Below, piece after piece: positions 9,700 to 23,044 of a DNA stretch of 64,000 nucleotides (position 1 is the stretch's first letter; each line of letters starts with the position of its first letter). A program made the translations under genes and the position numbers. This DNA comes from Sipunculus nudus (taxonomy: Eukaryota > Annelida > Sipuncula > Golfingiida > Sipunculidae). The DNA is taken from the NCBI GenBank assembly GCA_026874595.1, contig CM049306.1:64734019-64798018 (forward strand). Reading direction: 5' to 3'. The notes under the pieces were generated by a model. That model was not told the DNA's origin. It searched no databases and was given only the letters and a program-made list of their open reading frames with translations.

Positions 9700-10600
9700 C
9701 TGAAATTCTGACATAGGTGCAAACAACACTAAAAAGATTGTAGCTGGCACCACCAGTCTTGTATACAACGAAGCTATCAGAGATATATACATACGCCCAA
9801 TTTCAGACTGATATATCAAACCCCTCCTGAGAAAAACGTGTGCAAAAGTCATGGTAGGTGGCAACACATGTCTTGTGAGCGAGAAAGCCATCAAAGACAC
9901 ATAGACAGGTCAAAGTATTAGGCCAATACATCAAACTTACCTTGAGTCTGATGCATGGGGCTGACCAGGCTTAGGTGAGAAAGGCTGTTGCCCCGAGTGA
10001 ACTGTGACAAATTGCTTGCTCAGACTACTGCTCTGAGTGAACTCATGACCTGCACCTGGCTAGACTAAGTGAACTTTTGACCTGTACCTGGCTGCACTGA
10101 GTGAACTCTTGACCTGTTGCATAATCTGACACAGATGGCAGTCTGCCAAATCTATAAATAGAATGCAGCTACTGCACTGAGTAAACTCCTGACCCATACC
10201 TGGCTGCACTGAGTGAACTCTTGACCTGTTGCCTAATCTGATACAGTTGGTAGTCTGCCAAAGCTATAAATAGATCCAGACTGACCTCTAGCCTGTTGCC
10301 AAATCTGAAATAGTAGCCACACCATTGCATAAGCTCATGCAGGGGCCCTGCCCTGAGGGGCTTGACACCCATGAAGTGATCACATGGTGCCCATGAGGTG
10401 TTCACATGTCACCCATGAGGTGATCACATGCCATGTGCTTGGCTGCACTGATTGAACTCTTGACCTATATCTGGCTGCAATGAATGATCTCTTGATCTGT
10501 TCCCAAATCTGAAACAGTTGGCAGTTTCTCAACCTATTTAAAGATACAGATTCAATCTTGGCCTGTTGGTATATCTGTTTACACATACTGAAAGACTTTG
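9700..10600 (+). repeat. Degenerate tandem repeats
   Basis: 9700-9960 is a decayed copy of the 277-bp minisatellite (GGTGGCAACACATGTCTTG and GAGAAAGCCATCAAAGACAC). 9960-10600 has irregular ~110-bp units around GGCTGCACTGAGTGAACTC, TTGACCTGTTGCC and a TCTGCCAAATCTATAAATAG segment. A short run near 10373-10430 repeats CCCATGAGGTGATCACATG three times. Confidence 0.55.
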
Positions 10601-11020
10601 GTAAAAATTTCTTTTTTTCAAGCCGACATATTCATAAACTTTTTATCAAAATATCTAGAATAATAAAAGATGCAGTACTTTCATTTTTAAAGGTCCAATA
10701 GTTCTGCCAAAAATCATTCTAGTAAACTTGAACAAAGGCCACCTATAAGAATAATTTTTGTGCAATGTTACAGAAGATACAATTGAAATATTAATTTTGT
10801 AGAACACTATTGCAGTCCTCAGTTTGAAAAAGACATAATAATGGCCATAAGACCAACTTAAGCTTTTCACAACTCAACAAAAATTAAAAAACTCAGTATA
10901 TTCTGATATGATTGAAAGAACCATGTCCTAGGATAATTCTTTTGAAAAACTGAACAATTCAACTTGATAGTTTCATCATTAAGCTGAAAGAGGCTAAAAT
11001 TATGAGGTTTTTTGTCCATA
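10600..11020. other. No gene seen
   Basis: AT-rich DNA with no convincing open frame or repeat module. Confidence 0.4.
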
Positions 11021-13740
11021 AAAAACCGGTCAATGTAGGTGGCACCACTAAATCTACAACTTCAAATATGAGTCATGTGACCAACATTTGCACAATACCT
11101 GGTAATGGGAGCATCTGTCATTTCTGAGAGTACTATGTCAGTATGCTTACTTGGCCGAATGACTGTTCAAATTTGTGTAACTCCACTAAAATTCATCAAA
11201 TGGAAACCATTTGAACAAACTTGAGAGGGCTTGCCTCTGGGATCATTTATGTAAAATATTAAACAATCTGGCTGGACCGTCTACAAGAAGACAACTTTTA
11301 AAATATTGTCAGCTTTTTCCTAATTAAATCTAAGTAAATGCAGATAGCAAAAAAGTAAGCTGAATCCCACAAAATCTGATATGTGAAAGATTATTGCATA
11401 AAATCTGGGAATGATAGCTCCTGCTATTCCTGAGAAATTATGGATTAATGTACAGATGACCAATGACCCCTGTACAAAAATAGGTCAATTCAGGTGGCGC
11501 CACCAATACCTGAATTTCATGTATGACTCATGTGACCAACACTGGCAAAAAATTTGGTGATGATAGCTCTGGCTGTTTCTGAGACTGTCATTTTAGTATG
11601 CTTTTTTGGACAGATGACTAAGGCCATATCCGCACTTGGTACGCATTTAAACAGGTTTATACTAAACCGGTTTACTTTAGCCTCGAAGTAGTCCGCTTTG
11701 CGTCCGCATTGTAGTTCGCTTTACAAATACCTAAATACAACACAACTTGAGATTCCTGTCCGCACTTAGTTTGTTATCCGAATCAGTCCTGCAACTGAGC
11801 GCTCTTCACGCAACGCATCATGGGCAACATCAAAGGTAGCAGCCAAGACCGTTCGCTGAAATGGGACTCATTCGGACTAGAAGCGGATTTGCCTGTATGC
11901 ACTAGAAACCGGTTTACTGTAAACCAGACTAAAGTAAACCGGACTACTGTAGACTGCCTTTCAAGCGGACTACAGTAAACCGAACGGATGCGGATTAGTA
12001 GCCTAGTGCGGACAGAGTAAACCGGTTCACGATCCGCATTATTTGCTAGTGCGGACACGGCCCAAGTTCAACTTCCTGAACAAAATTGAGGGAGATGGTA
12101 TAAAAGATTATTTCTGTGAAATATTGAACAATTTGGCTTGAGTGTTTCAGAGGAGAAGATTTTAAAAGGTTTTTTTTAGCTTTTTCTCTATAAAATTTAA
12201 GAAAATTTTCAGATGGCTAATTTTTTGCATTAAATTTCATGATGCTAGCTCCAATCATTTTCAAAATAGTATGGGTAAACGTACAGAAGACAAACGCCGC
12301 CACACCATCGCATTAGTTCACAGGTTCACTAAAAATTAATACAGATGCATATTGAATGCAAAATTGTAATACAGATACATCTCACTGATGGCAAAATCTT
12401 GAATTAATTTGACTATGGATACCAATTATTTATAATCCATGTACAGCCGTCTTTATATACCCACAGAGAGCTGTATAGCTGTGATTGTAAACATTGCCTG
12501 GCATAAGGAATATCTAAAAATCATAAATCTACATTTTTTAAAAGCTTTTAAAAAACATTCTTGTCAATATTAACCATAAATAACCTGAAATTTAAATGTC
12601 TAGAGGCATGATGTAATAAATGCTGATAAACTGGTGCCAGTCTAGATGTATCTAGATGTATCTGTGTATCTGCTTCACACAGCTAACATATATGGTAAAA
12701 TGACTCAATTGAACCTTTATAATTCAGCCAAAATTCATTCTTTGGAACCATAAAAGACAATTATTATAAGAATTATTCAGGGGATTATTCTTGTAAAATA
12801 TTAAACAAATTGGCCTCAGTAGGGTCAGTCAAAAAAAAATTTTACAGGTTTATAACTCATATGGGAAAATACAGCCAAATGGCTAAGTTAAGCTTCCCAT
12901 AACTGAGCCAAAATCACTGAACCAGAACCATTTGAACAAACTTGAATTATCAACATCTAAGGATAATTAATGTGTGAGATTTAAGAATTTGGCCCAGTGG
13001 TTTTTGAGGAGAAGATCTTTGTAGCCACTGAGCTAAAATGGGCTGTTACAGCATATGACTAAATTCAGCTTCTCATAACTCAGCCAAAAGTCACTGAACT
13101 TAGACCATTTGAACAAATTTCAGAAAGCACTACCCTAGCATCATTTCTGTGCGATATTAAACTATTTGGCCATATGGTTTCAGAGAAAAAGTTTTTTGTA
13201 GCTGTCAGTATGATACAGGCACTGATGACCCCTGTACAAAAAAGGTCGATGCAGGTGGCGCCACCAATACCTCAATTTCAGATATGTCTCATGTGAACAA
13301 CATTGGCATAAAATTTGGTGATGATAGCTCCAGCCGTTTCTGAGATTGTAATTTTAGTATGCTTTTATGGACAGATGGCTAAGTTCAACTTCCTGTAACT
13401 CAGCCAAAAATCACCGAACTTAAACCATTCGAACAAACTTGAGAAAGATTATTCCAGGAATCATTTCTGTGAAATATTGGACAATTTGGCTGAACAGTTT
13501 CGGAGAAGAAGATTTTTAAAGCTTTTTTAGTTTTTTCCCTATAAAATCTAAGAAAATGCAGTTAGCCAAAAAATAAGCAAAATCCAATATAGTTTTTTAG
13601 ATGACTAATTTTTTAAATAAAATTTCGTGATGCCACCTCTTGCCGTTTTCAAGATAGTATTGGTTAACGTACAGACGACGGACGCCGGCCGACGGACGAC
13701 GCCACACCATCGCATAAGCTCACAGGTTCGCTAGTTTACA
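11020..13740 (+). repeat. Tandemly placed copies of dispersed repeat R3
   Basis: At least three diverged units share GTGGCGCCACCAATACCT (about 11494 and 13255), AAATTTGGTGATGATAGCTC (about 11550 and 13314), TTGGACAGATGACTAAGTTC and a GCTCACAGGTTC ending (about 13720). 12690-13200 holds looser units around CATAACTCAGCCAAAA. The middle unit carries an inserted MITE at 11622-12063. Confidence 0.6.
11622..12063. mobile_element. 442-bp MITE with GGGCCGTGTCCGCACT-type ends
   Basis: The left end GGCCATATCCGCACT (11622-11636) is the imperfect inverse of the right end AGTGCGGACACGGCCC (12048-12063). It splits the R3 segment GATGACTAAGTTCAAC, which is intact near 7244-7257 and, as GATGGCTAAGTTC, near 13374. 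That defines the insertion to within about 3 bp, with a likely AA or AAG duplication. Inside are many TCCGCAT/ATGCGGA-type and AAACCGG/CCGGTTT motifs, including AACCGGTT at 11665, 11907 and 12020. No transposase is encoded; the superfamily (hAT, Harbinger or other) is undecided. Confidence 0.75.
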
Positions 13741-14960
13741 CATTTGTTCAATTGAATCTATTTTTTATAATATATTTTATTAAATATATGTACTTTTTTA
13801 TTTTATTAAATGTATACAGTTGAAATATAACTAATGTCCACAGTCCACAGATGAAAGGACTTGGTAGTGGGGGGGGGGGGGGTGTGGAATGGTGGGAATT
13901 AGAATATCTGTATAATTAAAGTATATATCCATAGGATTTTCACTTAATTCAACAATGCTTAGAGGATAAAAGAGTTCATTCAAAATAACTTAATACTTAA
14001 ACAAGGGACCCATGGGTTACGGCGTTCAGCTGAAGTTTGAGATACTGTGATGCATATGAAAAATTTACAGATGGACAGGCAAGACTAATACCTTTATTTC
14101 ACTTTTAAGAGTGCATTTAATGCATTTAAGTTTATATATAAGCCTATTTTTTTAGCATATCCACTTTTTCCATTAATAGTTTTTATCTGATTCATTTTTT
14201 TTATTTACAAGTTTTATAAATTTGTAATAAAAAAAACTGAAAATATAAGTTAAAATATTAGAATTCTAAGTTGCAATCATTATATATCCAGAGTGTAGCT
14301 CATATTGGGTCATATTATGCATACACATATATTTTATTATCTTTAAATCACAAATGTTTAAACTGAATTTAAAAGAAAATAATGCCACAACATGGCATCT
14401 ACAAGATTATTCCTTGAATCACTATTAAAAAGTTTTGCACACTGGAGTTTTCAGTACATGCATAATTTTATTCACTGAATTGAAATAAAAGATTCAGTAA
14501 ATTTGATAAAATAAAAACCTCTTATCAAATAAAGTATACACACTGTTGGTTGAATGAGGGACAAACAATATCATTGTGCTAATTACTATCTCAGCTATAA
14601 TTTATTACTGGAATTAATTGTCAATTTCACACCTGGTGAAGTTTTTACTTTTCTAAAGTAAGGAATTACTTATTTGATGAACATCCACACTTTCATACCA
14701 ATACACCACTTTGTGGACACAATTCAATGTGCTCTTTAATCATTGTAACCCTGGTGGTACAATACAAAATCTAAAATGTAGCATAGCCAAGAATAAAATA
14801 AAATACAGAAAATTATAACATTCATCTAGTTGATGCACAATCGGGAAGGGGGGGGGGGGGAGTGCAGGGCAGAGGGGAAGCTTGCTAGTAGTGGCCAAGC
14901 TGAGCCAAGGCAAGCTGCCTTGGGTCAGTTACATAATGCAAGTGAAGGCTGTACTACCAG
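13740..14960. other. Gene-free DNA with long G tracts
   Basis: AT-rich with no open frame of note. Homopolymer runs of G14 at 13869-13882 and G13 at 14848-14860 stand out, and a diverged ACCCATGGGTT palindrome repeat lies near 14008. Confidence 0.6.
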
Positions 14961-15505
14961 GTGGGCTAGATGTAAACAACACTTGACATGGTGTATGGAA
15001 ACTTGAATAAAGGTTGAATCTTGATTAAATAAAGTTATATTCCTGAAAAAAAGTCTCCAGCGTCAGCAATTCTCATGTTAGGTGAGTAAATATATTTCCT
15101 GATTTTTTAAAAATTGTATTATATTTGGGCCCATAACTTCAAAATAATACCCAATACTGACCTAATTTTTGGTATGTTCATAGAAAAAGTATGGAAGAAA
15201 ATGAATACTAAATATGATCAAAAACAGATCAGTGGTTTTGATTTTAGGCAGCCTTGAAGTGTAACAATGGCTTTTTAATGGAAAACGGAGGTTTTTCCTT
15301 AATATCTCGAAGGAACCAAGTCCTAATGACCCAATTTTCGGTATGGTTGGAGATTTTGGGGACATCTAATGGTATGCAAAGTTTTGGATTCATAGGTCCA
15401 ACGGTTTTAAAACGTGCCCTGTTAACGACTGGACGGCCGGACGGCCGGACGGATGACGGACAAAGGACCATATGAAGGACTATGACTTATAGTCAGATGA
15501 GCTAA
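14960..15505 (+). repeat. Dispersed repeat R2
   Basis: A nearly complete copy from GATGTAAACAACACTTGACA to the GACTTATAGTCAGATGAGCT-like ending, with TTTGGGCCCATAACTT and GGGGACATCTAATGG between. It preserves the unsplit junction GATTAAATAAAGTTATATTC that is interrupted at 1063 by the minisatellite element. Confidence 0.65.
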
Positions 15506-16725
15506 AAAGGACAGACAGACTGGTAGATAAACAAAGCTGATAATATATGAAGTTTCAATTATTTTCTAATAATTTATTATACCAAATTTTTTTAAAGTTT
15601 TACATCCACAATAATACAGAACTGAATATATGCTTTCAAATTTAAGACTTAAATAGCTTAATTCCAAACACAAACAGCATATGAAAGTTATTTCAACAGT
15701 GCTTATAGGAAAAATTTCATAATTATATATATTTAAGGATAATGGAGAGATAATGGACAGAGCTGATCACTTTATGTTCCATTCTCTTAAGGCAAGAATA
15801 TGTTTCAATAAGATCTGAAATTTTTCTAATCCTATTATTTTTTTTTAATTAAATAAATTTTACACATATGCAATAAAAACTAATGTCCCTGTGCACAGGA
15901 ATCAACGGCAGAGAGGGGTGGGGGGTGGGGGGGAGATGGTGGGATTAACAACACTTCTGCATACACATACAGGGCAAACAAAGCCTGATCTCCAATTCTG
16001 CTGAGGCAGGAAAATAATTATCAAATGTTTGTATTAGATCCTCATTTTTTTATCTCACCAATTTTTTTATTATAAGTTTATATTTCAATACATTTCCAAT
16101 ATGACATATATATCTGAATATAAAAGTTGATTCATAATTGTAAATTGCACCATCATAAGTCTCAATCTTGTCAGACAACACTTCATCATGCATACAAATG
16201 TTAATTTATTTTTTACCACCAAAATAGATTTGCAAAACAATAAATATCTAAATATAAAACTTGATTCAGATTTTTCAATTTTAATTTGTGCCTTTATTTA
16301 TCCATAATTTGCTCCATATTTTATAAACTTAAGCATACTATTGGGTTAAATTATATTTGTTAAAATCATTTAAAAGAAAATTGATTTCTTTAAAAATGCT
16401 ACATTAACACAACATGGCATCTTATAAATTACACCTTGAATTACTTTTTCAAGGAAAGTTTTTGTATATTGGAGTGGAAACAGTAACAATTACTGCATAA
16501 CACTTGGTGGGTTGGGTTTGGGGGGGGGGGGGAATAGGGGTGTTGATATGAGAATAACTGTTCTCCTGTCACAGCAGGGGATCTCCCCCAGTGACTGTAA
16601 CAAATCAGTACCCTTGCATAGCTGACTTCCAGTGACCTGGAGTTGGACCCTGCATCTGGACAAAGCAACTGACTGCAGTAGAGCTGCAAGAAAAAAATCA
16701 ATAACTTGCCAAATTTACAGGAAAA
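15505..16725. other. Gene-free AT-rich DNA
   Basis: No coding signal. G-rich tracts lie at about 15915-15933 (interrupted) and 16520-16532 (G13). The open frame across 16441-16752 on the minus strand is low-complexity and is not supported as a gene. Confidence 0.5.
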
Positions 16726-17325
16726 AAATGTGCCATGGTCAAAGTTGGGCAAAATTTAAGGTACTGATTTTATTATTATGCTTATAACTTAAAAAATTTA
16801 CAAAATTCGGATCTAATTTTGGGTAAATAATTGAATCTTAATTAAACAAAGTTATATACTTGGGAAAATAGTCTCTAGTTTCATAATTATTCATGTTAAG
16901 TGAGTAAATATTTTTCCTGGTTATTTTACAAAGTCCATTATGTTTGGGCCCATAACTTACAGAAATTATACTTAACTGACTTAATTTCTGGCATGTATAT
17001 AGGAAATATATAGGAGATTACTTCTGGTAAATATTAAGAAAAGCAGAAAAGTGGTTTTGATATAAGGCAGTCCTAAAGTGTGATAATAGGTTTTTAATGG
17101 AATTTTGAGCTTTTTTCCAAATATCTCGGAGGAATGAAGTCATATTGACCCAATTTTTGGTATAGTAGGAGATTTAGGGGACATCTAACAGTATGCCGAA
17201 TTTTGGGTTCATAGGTCTAATGGTTTCAAAACGTGCCAGTCTAACGGACGGACAGACGGACGGATGAAGGACAATGGACCACAACTATAGCTCAGTTGAC
17301 TTATATTCAGCTGATCTACAAATCG
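16725..17325 (+). repeat. Dispersed repeat R2
   Basis: It starts with GTGCCATGGTCAAAGTTGGG and keeps TTATGTTTGGGCCCATAACT, GGGGACATCTAACAGTATG, the GGACGGACAGACGG tract, and a hairpin-like ending TATAGCTCAGTTGACTTATA near 17285-17304. Confidence 0.65.
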
Positions 17326-17690
17326 AAAAAATACAGGTGGTGCCACCAGTCTGCAGAAACTGATGAAACACTCCATGATCAATATCCATGGCAAGAATCA
17401 TGGAGATCAATGTATAAGTTGTTCAGATACTTGAGCTGTTGTATCAAATTTTCATTTATTCTTGTAGAAGCCCCATAGCTCACAGGTTTTGGGAAACAGA
17501 GACCTAATTCCAGGTTTCCAAGGAGACTTTTCATGGGCCTCCCTGCATGTCAAGACAGAAGATTCTAAGTCCAGTCATTAAGATTTGTGCCCTGTTAACA
17601 AATTGGCATCTTTTAAGGTCGCAAAAATAGAGAAAAAAAATCATAAAAAATTGAAAAATACACGTGGTGCCACCAGTCTGCAATAAGGGA
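17325..17690 (+). repeat. R4-type dispersed repeat
   Basis: CAGGTGGTGCCACCAGTCTG near 17334 is repeated as ACGTGGTGCCACCAGTCTGC near 17662. Between them lies an R4 unit (GACCTAATTCCAGGTTTCC, then GTGCCCTGTTAACA). Confidence 0.5.
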
Positions 17691-19410
17691 CCCATGGGTC
17701 ACGTCCCTCATCTGAATTTTGGAAAATATTAGTAACTGCAATATATTTTTATTTCTTATGATTTTTCCATGTATATTACCATTTGAAAAGCTAAGAGAAA
17801 ATGGCCCAACTTAAATGAAACTCTGTAAATTATAGAATAGAAAACTGTCCTGCCAGAATACAGTACGTCCTGCCATGATACTCGAGTCGATAAAGCTTAT
17901 GAATATTATGGACATGTTGGGCTATTATAAAGGAATGTAATGTAATATGTGAGTAAATAATAAATGTAATAACCTGACTGATGGATTAATAGAGTAAAAT
18001 ATAGTGGTTTGTATTTATTTATTTAGAAGGGGTTGAAAATTGCGATATATCGGAGCAAATATGAATGAAATGACAGCAGTAATAAGGCCATCCTTAAAAC
18101 TTTGTGTTGGGGCTAACATTGGTCCCCAAAAAATCTTCAGGTAGGGAGGAAAAAAATATTTTTTTTTTAAAGGAGGATCCGGAGTTTACTACACCTTTTT
18201 TTACTGGTTTTTGCATATGTGAGGTGTATGTCATATTACATACCCGTATTCCATTCAACATGTACAACAAGGTATCTCTGAATAGATTTTGTGTTTCATT
18301 ACAGGCTTAAAATCTTGTACTCGGGTACATAATGTTTTAGAATATGCTTTGTACATGTACATTGTCAAATATTCACGTATGTGAAAAGTGATCAAGTACT
18401 TTTCCAATAATGGTCAAGCCTGTTATCATGAAAGCATTATAACTGATATATATCTCATTGCACAGATTCGAATTAGGATTGTAAGCCTTTTCTGGATCTC
18501 ACATAAATTTGCAGACAATTTTATTTTGTGTTCTATGTGAGTGCCAGAATTTTATGAATGAGTGCGATTTGAGATTTCCTTTGCAAATGAAGAGGTATAA
18601 TTAAGAAGGATGGTAATAAATTAACTCTTAATTAATTAAAGTCAATGCCTTATAAGGTAGCAGAATATATAAAATGTTTATACAAATATATGAAAAACTG
18701 TACTTATTTGAAAGATAAACCCATATATTGGACATACCCTGATTATGCCACTCACCTTCTGCAGATGTCTTTGACAGCCAGTATATGATTTGGAATGGCA
18801 TCGCCAATTTACAGTCCTTATTTGTGCATGATATTTCATGCAAAAGTTTAAAAAACAAAAAAAAACAGTCGAAATACAGGCCCTGAGACTCCAGTGTATT
18901 ATTTAAACTTCACCACCAGCATGGACTTTCATTTTATAACAATTAGTGCTACTGCTGACATGCATACAGGTTTCACAGGCCCGCAAGAAAAATTACAGGC
19001 CCTTATATTTTTGGGTAAAAATGAAAAAAAAGTAATTGAAAGCTAAAAATATAATTAACCATTCATGATCTATTTGTATTATATAACATTAACTGCCCAA
19101 AGGTTTAGGAGTATTCATTTCTATTTGTTTTTGGTTTTAAAAACTAGGTCACATTTGTTTGCTTTTCATTGCTAGTTATCAGATGCCCCGCTTGATTATA
19201 ATAAAACAAAATTTCATTGGCATTGACTTTTTGCATCTGACAGGTCATACTCTGATATACCAGCATGCAGTTGTGTCCATATAATATTTGTAAGATAACT
19301 CATGGACATTAAGTCTTATTTCTCAATATATTTTTGCCAATCTATTGTTACTTTCTTGACTTTTTGAAACCCTCTTGTAAATAAGGTATCAGCAAAAAGA
19401 ATCAGAAACA
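17690..19410. other. No gene seen
   Basis: A GGGACCCATGGGTCACG palindrome repeat lies at its left edge. The rest is AT-rich without a recognised exon or repeat module. The two small open frames (18104-18310 plus, 18628-18858 minus) look like chance frames. Confidence 0.5.
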
Positions 19411-20697
19411 AACAAACTAGATGACCTGAGGTCACGCGCTTGCCGGAAATGATGTAAAGTTAGTCAGATGAACGAGCAGTGTCAAAGTGAAAGAAAATAA
19501 TCGATAGTTTGTGTAGAAAGAACCAATATTAACAAAGTTCTAAAGAAAATAAGATTTTGATATATTTTGATCACCTTGACCTTGACCTTTGACTTATTTG
19601 AATAATAAACATAGGACTTCCAGATATCATCACCATATATGACAAGTGTAATTTACAAAACGATTCCTGCAAAACTGTGGCCAGTAGAATGCTACATGTG
19701 AGACGCAAGAACCAGGAAGCAGGCGAAATTGAGGACAACTGACAAACAGACAAACATACTGACAAACTGACCCAAGATTGAGAACAGATGACTTAATCAT
19801 GTTATGAAGACACCTCTGAGGAAGATAATAAGCTATAGTTTATGTAAATGAGGTTAATAGTTTTGGAGATATGGCTAAAAAATGATATGTTATGCAAGTT
19901 TGAGTGCACCGCCCCCTGGCGGCCAATTCTGGAAACTGAAAAATCAGTTTCGAGATATTAGTGTAAGACATGAGATGTAATAGTTTTAAAAGGATTCTTT
20001 CAAAACTGTGGCCTGTAGAATGCTATATGTGAGACGCAAGAACCGACAAGCAAGTGAATTTGAGGACAACTGAGAAACAGACGGACACACAGACAAAGCG
20101 ACTCAAGATTGAGACCAAATGAATACACCAGGTTTTTGGAAAGACCCAGAGGAAGAAAATAAGCTATAGTTTATGTAAATGAGGTTTATAGTTTTGGAGA
20201 TATGGCCAAAAAATGATATGTTGTGCAAGTTTGAGTGCACCGCCCCCTAGCGGCCAATTCTGGAAAATGAAAAATCGGTTTCGAGATATTAGTGTAGGAC
20301 ATAAGATGTAATAGTTTTAAAAGGATTCTTTCAAAACTGTGACCTGTAGAATGCTATATGTGAGACGCCAGAACCGGTAAGCAAGAGAATTTGAGGACAA
20401 CTGAGAAACAGACGGACACACTGACAAAGTGACTGAAGATTGAGTCAAAATGACAACACCATGATTTCGAAAAGACTCAGAGGAAAAAAATAAACTATAG
20501 TTTTTGTAATTGAGGCTTATAATTTTGGAGATATTGCCAAAACATGATATGTTGGAGTGGTTTGCACCCAGCCCCCTCCTAGCGGCCGAATTTCAAAAAA
20601 TGAAAAACTGATTTTGAGATAATAGTGTAGGACTTACGATATGTCAGTTTCAAAAAGATTCCTGCAAAACTGTGGCCTCCAGGGCAAGATTACTGAA

Positions 20698-20750
20698 ATC
20701 TCGAAATATCTCGTTTGACGAGATATTATACGGGATATTGCGAGTCTCTT
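20698..20750. repeat. Representative TCTCGT-TTG-ACGAGA hairpin
   Basis: AATATCTCGT and ACGAGATATT form a perfect 10-bp stem around TTG, with further TCTCG/CGAGA pairs on each side. The same core recurs near 22100, 23830, 25565 and 26475, and in nearly every 148-bp monomer downstream. The 22100 copy has ATTTGACGAAAT and is weakened. Confidence 0.75.
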
Positions 20751-22245
20751 AATAGAATCTTGTAGTACTAGGTGAATGCTACCTGAAGCAAAAAACTAGA
20801 CCTCTGTAGCTTTAAAACTGACAAATTTAGAAAAATATCAGCACTTTTCCCCAAAAATGCGTTACTATGGTTTCCGCAAATTGAGTCAGCTACACACCAG
20901 AAGACAGGCCCTGGAATGACGATTAAAATGAGCTACTGTTGAAGTAGATACGACCCATATTAACACAGATATGAACAAAAAACCGTTTTGTATACTTTTG
21001 ATGACACTGACCTTGACAATTGACCTATAATGCCCAAAAACAATAGGCCTCCAGGACTTTTGCTTGTCTACCAGCTGTATTAGTTTGAAAGCAATTGCTG
21101 GAAAATTGTGGCCTGTAGCGAGTACACAGACAGACAGACTAGATGACCTGAGGTCACGCGCTTGCCGGAAATGATGTAAAGTTAGTCAGATGAACAAGCA
21201 GTGTCAAAGTGAAAGAAAATAATCCATAATTTGTGAAGAAAGAACCAATATTAAAAAAATTCTAAAGAAAATAAGATTTTGATATATTTTGATCACCTTG
21301 ACCTTGACCTTTGACTTATTTGAATAATAAACATACGACTTCCAGATATCATCACGATATATGACAAGTGTAATTTACAAAACGATTCCTGCAAAACTGT
21401 GGCCAGTAGAATGCTACATGTGAGACGCAAGAACCAGGAAGCAGGCGAAATTGAGGACAACTGACAAACAGACAAACATACTGACGAAATGACCCAAGAT
21501 TGAGAACAGATGACTTAATCATGTTATGAAGAAACCTCTGAGGAAGATAATAAGCTATAGTTTATGTAAATGAGGTTTATAGTTTTGAAGATATGGCCAA
21601 AAAATGATATGTTGTGCAAGTTTGAGTGCACCGCTCCCTAGCGGCCAATTCTGGAAAATGAAAAACCGGTTTCGAGATATGTGTAAGACATAAGATGTAA
21701 TAGTTTAAAAGGATTCTTTCAAAACTGTGGCCTGTAGAATGCAAAATGTGAGACGCAAGAACCGGCAAGCAAGCGAATTTGAGGACAACTGAGAAACAGA
21801 CGGACACACAGAAAAGTGACTCAAGATTGAGACCAGATGACTAAACGAGTTCATGAAGAAGACTTAGAGGAAAAAAATAAACTATAGTTTTTGTAATTGA
21901 GGCTTATAATTTTGGAGATATTGCCAAAACATGATATGTTGGAGAGGTTTGCACCCAGCGCCCCCTAGCGGCCGAATTAAAAAAATGAAAAATTGATTTC
22001 GAGATAATAGTGTAGGACTTAAGATATGCCAGTTTCAAAAAGATTCCTGCAAAACTGTGGCCTCCAGGGCAAGATTACTGAAATCTCGAAATATCTCATT
22101 TGACGAAATATTATACGAGATATTGCGAGACTCTTAATAGAATCTTGTAGTACTAGGTGAATGCTACCTGAAGCAAAAAACTAGACCTCTGTAGCTTTAA
22201 AACTGACAAATTTAGAAAAATATCAGCACTTTTCCCCAAAAATGC

Positions 22246-22259
22246 GTTACCATGGTAAC
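22246..22259. promoter_or_regulatory. RFX X-box-like palindrome GTTACCATGGTAAC (representative)
   Basis: A perfect 14-bp palindrome. RFX proteins bind GTTRCC(N0-3)GGYAAC-type imperfect palindromes, so the match is good. About thirty further copies, mostly GTAACCATGGTAAC, occur at the same place in the repeat unit (for example 24000, 25733, 26648, 28422, 30563, 43168, 56517, 63238). Whether it is bound is unknown. Confidence 0.4.
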
Positions 22260-23021
22260 CGCAAATTGATTCAGCTACACACCAGAAGACAGGCCTTGGA
22301 ATGACGATTAAAATGAGCTATGTTTGAAGAAGATACCACTAACAGTTACAAAGATATGAAGAAAAAACCGTTTTGTATACTTTTGATGACCTTGACCTTG
22401 ACATTTGACCTATAATGCCCAAAAACAATAGGCCTCCAGGACTTTTGCTTGTCTACCAGCTGTATAAGTTTGAAAGCAATTGATGGAAAATTGTGGCCTG
22501 TAGAGAGTACACAGACAGACAGACAGACAGACAAACTAGATGACCTGAGGTCACGCGCTTGCCGGAAATGATGTAAAGTTAGTCAGAAGAACGAGCGGTG
22601 TCAAAGTGAAAGAAAATAATACATAGTTTGTGAAGAAAGGACCAATATTAACAAAGTTCTAAAGATAATAAGATTTTGATATATTTTAGTCACCTTGACC
22701 TTGACCTTTGACTTATTTGAATAATAAACATAGGACTTTCAGATATCATCACTATATATGGCAAGTGTAATTTACAAAACGATTCCTGCAAAACTGTGGC
22801 CAGTAGAATGCTACATGTGAGACGCAAGAACCGGGAAGCAGGCGAAATTGAGGACAACTGACAAACAGACAAACATACTGACAAAATGACCCAAGATTGA
22901 GAACAGATGACTTAATCATGTTATGAAGAAACCTCAGAGGAAGATAATAAGCTGTAGTTTATGTTAATGAGGTTTATAGTTTTGGAGATATGGCCAAAAA
23001 ATGATATGTTGTGCAAGTTTG

Positions 23022-23044
23022 AGTGCACCGCCCCCTAGCGGCCA
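23022..23044 (-). promoter_or_regulatory. CTCF core-like site in a repeat subunit (representative)
   Basis: Read on the minus strand this is GGCCGCTAGGGGGCGGTG, against the animal CTCF core CCASYAGRGGGCGC. Around thirty sites of this kind lie in repeat units between 19.9 and 63.9 kb, all in the same orientation. Copies such as 35702-35716 and 62930-62944 contain the nearly exact CCACCAGGGGGCG. The call rests on motif resemblance alone. Confidence 0.4.

Noticed and set aside
16441-16752. Minus-strand frame of 103 codons
   Set aside because: Crosses a G13 tract (giving a Pro run) and the beginning of repeat R2; not a credible gene.
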